Origin: an uncultured Taibaiella sp.
GTDB taxonomy: Bacteria; Bacteroidota; Bacteroidia; Chitinophagales; Chitinophagaceae
DNA: 19,629 nt
Assembly (NCBI GenBank): GCA_946886975.1
Contig: CAMPJV010000012.1
Span: 1 to 19,629 of the forward strand
Direction: 5' to 3'
Each line of letters opens with the position of its first letter. The first letter of the stretch is position 1. Below are positions 15,645-19,629 of the stretch, one piece after another. A model generated the notes under the pieces. The model had not been told where the DNA came from and did not search any database. It saw nothing but the letters and a program-made list of their open reading frames with translations. The position numbers and the translations under genes are program-made.

Positions 15645-16658
15645 CTAATTCGTGTACTTCTCCTTGTCGAGATTCAACCAGCTTAGCGCATTATCAAATA
15701 ATAGCCCATCCTTCATTTCCTGCGGGAAAGACATGCTTTCTATCAGCTTCCCCGGATGATGCTCCCCTAATGGGAAAGGATAATCACTGCCCATGCATAC
15801 CTTATCCCCGCCTATCACATCCACCACATACTCTAAAGCTTTAGGATCATGTACCAGCGCATCTATCCAGAACTTACCTAAATACTCCCTCGGGTTCACA
15901 TCATTGTCTATCGCACAAAGATCTGGGCGGACATTAAATCCATGCTCTATCCGCCCTATTGTAAATGGAAAGCTTCCACCTCCATGAGCAAAAGCCACAC
16001 GTAGCTTCGGGAAGCGTCGGAACACCCCGCCGAAGATCATCGAGCTGATCGCCCTTGCTGTCTCAGCAGGCATCCCCACTAGCCACGGCAGCCAGTATTT
16101 CTGCATGTCCTTCTGTCCCATCATCTCCCAGGGGTGGACGAACAGGGCACATCCAAGTTCTTCCGCAGCTTTCCAGAATGGATCGAAATAGCTATCGCTC
16201 AGGTTCTTTCCATTTATATTAGATCCTATCTCCAGCCCCGGCATCTTCAGTTCCTTCACGCACCTTTCCATCTCTTTAATGGCAAGATCTATGTCCTGCA
16301 GCGGTACAGTCCCTATCCCGACAAATCTGTCAGGATACTGCTCCACACATTGAGCTATATGGTCATTGAAGAATCTTGCTGTCTCGTCACCATGCGCCGG
16401 CCTGGCCCAATAGTTAAACAGAACAGGAATAGTAGAAAGTACCTGCACACCCACTGTAGTCATATCCATCTCCTTCATCCTACTCTGTGGGTCCCAGCAG
16501 TTCTGCTCTACTTCTCTGAATACCTTATCTCCCTTTATCATCCTCGCACATCCCGGGCAGTGGTGCTCCAGGTGAATGAACTCACCATACCCAAACTTCT
16601 CAAAGTAGTTAGGGATATGCTCAGGCATTATGTGCGTATGTATATCTATCTTTCTCAT
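15645..16658 (-). CDS. nbaD: 2-amino-3-carboxymuconate-6-semialdehyde decarboxylase (ACMSD)
   Basis: This protein removes CO2 from 2-amino-3-carboxymuconate semialdehyde in the kynurenine route of tryptophan breakdown, diverting it from quinolinate and NAD. From memory it lines up with human ACMSD almost without gaps, including KYWLPWLVGMPAET, the HGGG(S/A)FPFT segment and DYPFPLGE. Zinc ligands H7 and H9 (DIHTH), H175 (FVHPW) and D292 (GSDYPFP), catalytic H225 (FAHGGG) and substrate Arg R48 (KVFR) are all present. I chose the ATG at 16656-16658 (337 aa) because the family begins MxxIDIHxH. An upstream in-frame ATG at 16680-16682 would add eight residues and overlap the thiolase gene by 17 bp. 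With the chosen start the gap to the thiolase stop is 7 bp, so it is the third gene of the operon. Confidence 0.93.
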   Translation of the reverse strand: MRKIDIHTHIMPEHIPNYFEKFGYGEFIHLEHHCPGCARMIKGDKVFREVEQNCWDPQSRMKEMDMTTVGVQVLSTIPVLFNYWARPAHGDETARFFNDHIAQCVEQYPDRFVGIGTVPLQDIDLAIKEMERCVKELKMPGLEIGSNINGKNLSDSYFDPFWKAAEELGCALFVHPWEMMGQKDMQKYWLPWLVGMPAETARAISSMIFGGVFRRFPKLRVAFAHGGGSFPFTIGRIEHGFNVRPDLCAIDNDVNPREYLGKFWIDALVHDPKALEYVVDVIGGDKVCMGSDYPFPLGEHHPGKLIESMSFPQEMKDGLLFDNALSWLNLDKEKYTN

Positions 16659-16665
16659 CGTGTCT

Positions 16666-17865
16666 TTATGCGAGGTTCTCATAGATCACTGCGGCTCCCT
16701 GCCCCACGCCCACACACATCGTCGCAAGTCCGTACTTCGCCTTTCTGCGTTTCAGTTCATGCAGCAGAGTAGCAGAGATGCGTACACCGCTGCAACCAAG
16801 TGGATGCCCGATAGCAATAGATCCTCCGTTCACATTCACCTTGCTGCCATCCAGTCCAAGATCTCTCATACAGGCCAGGCTTTGCGATGCAAATGCTTCA
16901 TTCAATTCTACCAGGTCCAGGTCCTTTATGGTCAGACCGGCTCTCTTCAATGCCTTCTGTGTAGCAGGCACTGGTCCTATACCCATTATGGACGGGTCCA
17001 CACCTGCTATAGCCATCGACGTGATCTTGGCTATTGGTTTCAGCCCATATTTCTTTACTGCTTCTTCCGATGCGAGCAGCATTGCAGCCGCACCATCATT
17101 TACCCCGCTCGCATTGCCGGCCGTCACACTCCCGTCTTTCTTAAAGGCAGGCTTTAGTGCAGCCAGCTTTTCCAGCGATGTTTCCCTCGGATGTTCATCA
17201 GTATCAAACACCATGGTCTTTCCTTTTCCAAGGTCCACGGTGACAGGTATGATCTCTTCTTTAAACTTGCCTGCCTTCTGCGCAGCGAAGTATTTGTTCT
17301 GGCTTTCCAAGGCAAACTTATCCTGTTCTTCCCTGCTCACCTTCCACTGCTCTGCCACGTTCTCAGCGGTCTCTCCCATCGCGTACGGATAGTGCAGGCT
17401 GCTCAGCTTACTGTTTATAAACCTCCACCCGATGCTGGTGTCGAATAGCTCCACCTTCCGCTGGTAGGCCGCTTCTGCCTTAGCCATTACAAATGGCGCC
17501 CTGGTCATCGACTCCACGCCACCTGCAATGAAGAGCTCACCATCCCCGCACATGATTGCCCTGGATGCATCCATCACTGCCTGAAGGCCTGAAGCGCAAA
17601 GCCTGTTGACTGTGTTACCTCCAACGGTCACCGGTAGTCCCGCCATCAGTGCAGCCATCCTGGCCACGTCCCGGTTGTCTTCTCCCGCCTGGTTTGCAGC
17701 GCCTGCTATCACATCTTCTATCGCATGCACATCCACAGCAGGGTTTCTTTCTATCAGCGTCTTTATCACATGGGCCAGCAAGTCATCGGGACGAACTGTT
17801 GCCAGGCTGCCTCCGTGCTTTCCCACGGCTGTGCGGATAACATCTATTACATAAACAGTATTCAT
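16666..17865 (-). CDS. pcaF: Acetyl-CoA acyltransferase, 3-oxoadipyl-CoA thiolase type
   Basis: This 399-residue thiolase cleaves a 3-oxoacyl-CoA to acetyl-CoA and a shortened acyl-CoA. The nucleophile is C90 (NRLCASG), followed by NEAFASQ (322-328), GHPLG with H354 and the second cysteine C384 (MCVGVGQG). ANQAGEDNRDVARM (57-70), GGVESMTRAPFVM (115-127) and IGWRFIN (145-151) resemble the PcaF/PaaJ 3-oxoadipyl-CoA thiolases more than acetoacetyl-CoA thiolases. The symbol reflects this resemblance; a general fatty-acid thiolase remains possible. It is the middle gene of the operon: 24 bp behind the PLP-enzyme gene and 7 bp ahead of the decarboxylase. Together with the latter it could complete degradation of an amino-acid ring product, but the intermediate steps are not encoded here. 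Confidence 0.92.
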   Translation of the reverse strand: MNTVYVIDVIRTAVGKHGGSLATVRPDDLLAHVIKTLIERNPAVDVHAIEDVIAGAANQAGEDNRDVARMAALMAGLPVTVGGNTVNRLCASGLQAVMDASRAIMCGDGELFIAGGVESMTRAPFVMAKAEAAYQRKVELFDTSIGWRFINSKLSSLHYPYAMGETAENVAEQWKVSREEQDKFALESQNKYFAAQKAGKFKEEIIPVTVDLGKGKTMVFDTDEHPRETSLEKLAALKPAFKKDGSVTAGNASGVNDGAAAMLLASEEAVKKYGLKPIAKITSMAIAGVDPSIMGIGPVPATQKALKRAGLTIKDLDLVELNEAFASQSLACMRDLGLDGSKVNVNGGSIAIGHPLGCSGVRISATLLHELKRRKAKYGLATMCVGVGQGAAVIYENLA

Positions 17866-17889
17866 GAGTATTGTGTCGTGTCTTTTTAT

Positions 17890-19110
17890 TTATGATAATG
17901 CCTGCTCCAGGTCATTAATAATATCTTCTACGGTCTCTATTCCCACGCTCATTCTTATCAGGCCGTCCGTTATTCCGAACTCCAGTCTCTTCTCTCTAGG
18001 CACTCCCACGTGCGTTGTAGATGCAGGGTGGGAGATAAGCGTGTCGCATGTCCCTAAAGAAACAGCGCTCGTGCAGAGCTTTAGTTTATTGATGAAGGCC
18101 ACGCCCGCATTATATCCGTCCTTGAGCTCAAAGCTAAGCATCGCACCGGCATGCTTCATTTGCCTCATGGCCATCTCATGATGCGGATGGCACTTAAGTC
18201 CGAGATAGTTTACTACACTCACTGCTTTATGCTGCTCCAGGTATGTCGCCACTTTAGCTGCATTGCCGCAATGCCTTTCCATCCTGAGCGCGAAGGTCCT
18301 CAGCCCATTGGTAAGCAGGTACGCTTCAAATGCATTGCTATTTCCACCCAGCAGCCTGTGTGTCTTAGTCACCACAGTATTCATCTTCTCTATATCCCTG
18401 CCTATCAGTATCCCTCCCACAGCAGTACCGTGCCCATTCAGGAACTTAGTGGTGGAGTGCATCACGTAGTCTACCTGGTATTTAAAAGGTTGTTGCAGGT
18501 AGGGTGTGGCAAATGTATTGTCTACACAAACCACCAGCCCATGCTCCTTCCCGAGTCCGGAAAGTGTTTCCAGGTCTACACACTGCAGGGTGGGGTTAGC
18601 CGGACTTTCCAGGTACATCAGCTTTATCTGGCTGTCTGCCTTTATTGCATTGGCTACATTGTTAAGGTCGTGAAAGTCCAGCACGATCGTCTCGATGCCC
18701 AGGTTCGGAAGCACCTTATCGATCAGCTCCTGCGATCCGCCATATAGCGACTGATGCGTAATGATCTTCTCGCCGGCCTTCATGTTGCTCAACAGCATGG
18801 TGGTTATGGCCGCCATACCGCTTGCATGAAGTATCGCTTTTAGCTCCAGGTCTTTCCCATCTTTATCCTTCAGCCCGTAGGCCTCCAGCAATGCTATCTT
18901 CCTTTCCGCTTCGTTAATGGTCGGATTGCCAAACCTTCCGTACACATATCCTTTCTCTTCTCCCCTGAATATCGCCGCCGCCTGTTCTGCCGAGTCAAAG
19001 GTATAAGTACTCGTGGCGTAGATAGGGGTCAGGTGCGACCTGTTTGCTTCTCCTTCATGTCCTCCGTGGACGCACACTGTCTCTATGCCCCTGCTTTCTT
19101 CATTTGCCAT
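17890..19110 (-). CDS. Cys/Met-metabolism PLP-dependent enzyme (trans-sulfuration family)
   Basis: This 406-residue fold-type I PLP enzyme belongs to the cystathionine gamma-synthase/gamma-lyase, methionine gamma-lyase and O-acetylhomoserine sulfhydrylase family. The PLP lysine is K222 (HSTTKFLNGHG), the cofactor Asp is D197 (VDNTFATP), the phosphate-binding YGRFGNPT (57-64) has Y57 and R59, and Y123 is in SLYGGSQ. Methionine gamma-lyases carry a Cys two residues after this Tyr; here it is Gly125, which argues against a classic methionine gamma-lyase. An insertion-like KDKDGKDLELK (81-91) is slightly unusual. The reaction is therefore not fixed: gamma-elimination (cystathionine or homocysteine) or gamma-replacement are both open. 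It is the first gene of the operon with the thiolase and ACMSD and is preceded by a good promoter. Confidence 0.92.
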   Translation of the reverse strand: MANEESRGIETVCVHGGHEGEANRSHLTPIYATSTYTFDSAEQAAAIFRGEEKGYVYGRFGNPTINEAERKIALLEAYGLKDKDGKDLELKAILHASGMAAITTMLLSNMKAGEKIITHQSLYGGSQELIDKVLPNLGIETIVLDFHDLNNVANAIKADSQIKLMYLESPANPTLQCVDLETLSGLGKEHGLVVCVDNTFATPYLQQPFKYQVDYVMHSTTKFLNGHGTAVGGILIGRDIEKMNTVVTKTHRLLGGNSNAFEAYLLTNGLRTFALRMERHCGNAAKVATYLEQHKAVSVVNYLGLKCHPHHEMAMRQMKHAGAMLSFELKDGYNAGVAFINKLKLCTSAVSLGTCDTLISHPASTTHVGVPREKRLEFGITDGLIRMSVGIETVEDIINDLEQALS

Positions 19111-19133
19111 TTAATGACTGCTTAATTTGTCGG

Positions 19134-19160
19134 CAAAGGTACAAGATAGAAAGTAGCAAA
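19134..19160 (-). promoter_or_regulatory. Promoter of the PLP enzyme-thiolase-ACMSD operon
   Basis: On the minus strand TACCTTTG (19141-19134) is a perfect match to the Bacteroidota -7 consensus TAnnTTTG. TTTG at 19160-19157 can serve as the -33 element; the spacer of 15 nt is slightly short. Transcription would start near 19127, about 17 nt before the ATG at 19110. This is the only perfect -7 box I found correctly placed before a gene in the window. Confidence 0.6.
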
Positions 19161-19182
19161 TCTGATAAGTGGCCCCATAAGA

Positions 19183-19217
19183 AAAGCCATCGTAAACATA
19201 TAGTTCACGATGGCTTT
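19183..19217 (-). terminator. Terminator of the small exported-protein gene
   Basis: AAAGCCATCGT (19183-19193) pairs perfectly over 11 bp with ACGATGGCTTT (19207-19217), with a 13-nt loop that can pair further (AAC/GTT). On the minus strand it is followed by only a short T run (TTTT, then CTT). It lies 22 bp after the stop of the 120-aa gene at 19240 and just upstream of the operon promoter, separating the two transcripts. Confidence 0.75.
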
Positions 19218-19239
19218 CACTGTTGGTCGTTCCTGTCAA

Positions 19240-19602
19240 TTACCTGCCTCTGTATCTTCCTCCGTTATGCCCGTCATTATTTCTTCTGTGGTCCCTGCGG
19301 TTGTCATATTTGTCCCTGTCATATCTTCTGTCCCAGCTATGCCTGCGATAGTGGCTGCTGCGATGGCGGCGGTAATCACCGTCATTATGCTGCCGCGACA
19401 TGTGTCCTGGTCCTTTCCTCTCCCATTTGTCTCCTTGCCCGCGGTTTGTCCTGTGCCCGTCATTATGCTTGTCATAGCCTCGCCCCCCGTCGTTGGAGTA
19501 AGACCTGTTTCCATTACCTCTTTGTGCGAAGGCCTCATTGCTTATTGCAGTTATGCTGAACAGGGCGACCAGCATGGCCATTATTTTGATTCTCATCTTC
19601 AT
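19240..19602 (-). CDS. Small exported Arg/His/Asp/Gly-rich protein
   Basis: This 120-residue protein has a clear signal peptide (about 1-26, IKIMAMLVALFSITAISNEA, cleavage after AFA). The mature part is extremely polar and low in complexity, rich in Arg, Asp, Gly, His, Asn and Tyr, with clusters such as GDYRRHRSSHYRRHSWDRRY and DRDKYDNRRDHRRNNDG. No hydrophobic core or known fold is visible, so it is probably disordered. Similar short RDG/HRD-rich exported proteins occur in Bacteroidota without a known role; binding of metals or polyanions at the cell surface is a guess. A second ATG two codons in is an alternative start. Signal peptide and terminator make a real gene likely. Confidence 0.75.
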   Translation of the reverse strand: MKMRIKIMAMLVALFSITAISNEAFAQRGNGNRSYSNDGGRGYDKHNDGHRTNRGQGDKWERKGPGHMSRQHNDGDYRRHRSSHYRRHSWDRRYDRDKYDNRRDHRRNNDGHNGGRYRGR

Positions 19603-19629
19603 AGTAGATATTTTAAACTTCTCTTACCC

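Noticed and set aside
16680..16682. Upstream ATG as start of the ACMSD gene
   Set aside because: It would add eight residues with no counterpart in ACMSD proteins and overlap the thiolase gene by 17 bp. The ATG at 16656-16658 matches the family's usual N-terminus.
16778..17392. A 204-codon plus-strand frame opposite the thiolase gene
   Set aside because: It is antisense to a well-conserved thiolase with all catalytic residues. Its Ser/Ala/Pro-rich translation is what such an antisense frame gives.
19236..19538. A 100-codon minus-strand frame rich in Thr/Gly/Ala over the small exported-protein gene
   Set aside because: It is another frame of the same strand. The 120-aa frame has a signal peptide and ends just before the terminator, while this one has no signal peptide or domain.
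1..19629. CRISPR array, tRNA/rRNA, insertion sequence or phage genes
   Set aside because: I found no spaced direct repeats, no tRNA-like cloverleaf, and no transposase, integrase or phage structural protein among the supported frames. The 11-bp array has no spacers.

Overview
The window comes from a member of the Bacteroidota, most likely the Chitinophagales. Three things point there: a secreted protease ending in a type IX secretion (T9SS, 'Por') sorting domain, a TonB-linked receptor of the 'outer membrane protein beta-barrel family' type, and a large propeller-type sensor kinase. Starts also lack clear Shine-Dalgarno sequences, and one promoter has the Bacteroidota -7 box TAnnTTTG. Thirteen protein genes are supported. 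Eleven lie on the minus strand and two on the plus strand (8266-9246 and 13078-15528).

Layout. (1) 1-2942: an ECF sigma factor and, 8 nt behind it, a very long protein with an N-terminal cytoplasmic tail, one inner-membrane helix, a ~510-residue low-complexity linker and a C-terminal outer-membrane beta-barrel. The barrel runs off the left edge. I read this pair as sigma factor plus dual-membrane-spanning anti-sigma factor (Dma type). (2) 3106-4368: a tail-anchored J-domain protein, a 372-bp gene-free stretch with seven 11-bp tandem repeats and a strong minus-strand terminator, and a 77-aa orphan gene that feeds this terminator. (3) 4542-8176: a secreted M43 (pappalysin-type) metalloprotease with T9SS tail, and an APC-family permease. 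(4) 8266-9246: an exported alpha/beta hydrolase that overlaps tail-to-tail with (5) 9239-12889, a two-component system (propeller histidine kinase and LuxR-type response regulator). (6) 13078-15528: a TonB-dependent receptor-like outer membrane protein, divergent from the kinase gene across an intergenic region with two inverted repeats. (7) 15645-19110: a compact three-gene minus-strand operon (Cys/Met-metabolism PLP enzyme, 3-oxoadipyl-CoA-type thiolase, ACMS decarboxylase), which fits amino-acid, notably tryptophan/kynurenine, breakdown. It shares a bidirectional terminator with the receptor gene. (8) 19240-19602: a small exported Arg/His/Asp/Gly-rich protein with its own terminator.

Together this is a cell-envelope and nutrient-sensing neighbourhood: two envelope-spanning signalling units (sigma/anti-sigma and kinase/regulator), an outer-membrane receptor, secreted hydrolases, a transporter and a catabolic operon. 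The most notable item is the sigma/Dma-like pair with its repeat-bearing linker. The 11-bp repeat array, the paired inverted repeats, the orphan small gene and the ACMSD operon deserve a second look. I saw no tRNA, rRNA, CRISPR array, insertion sequence or prophage.
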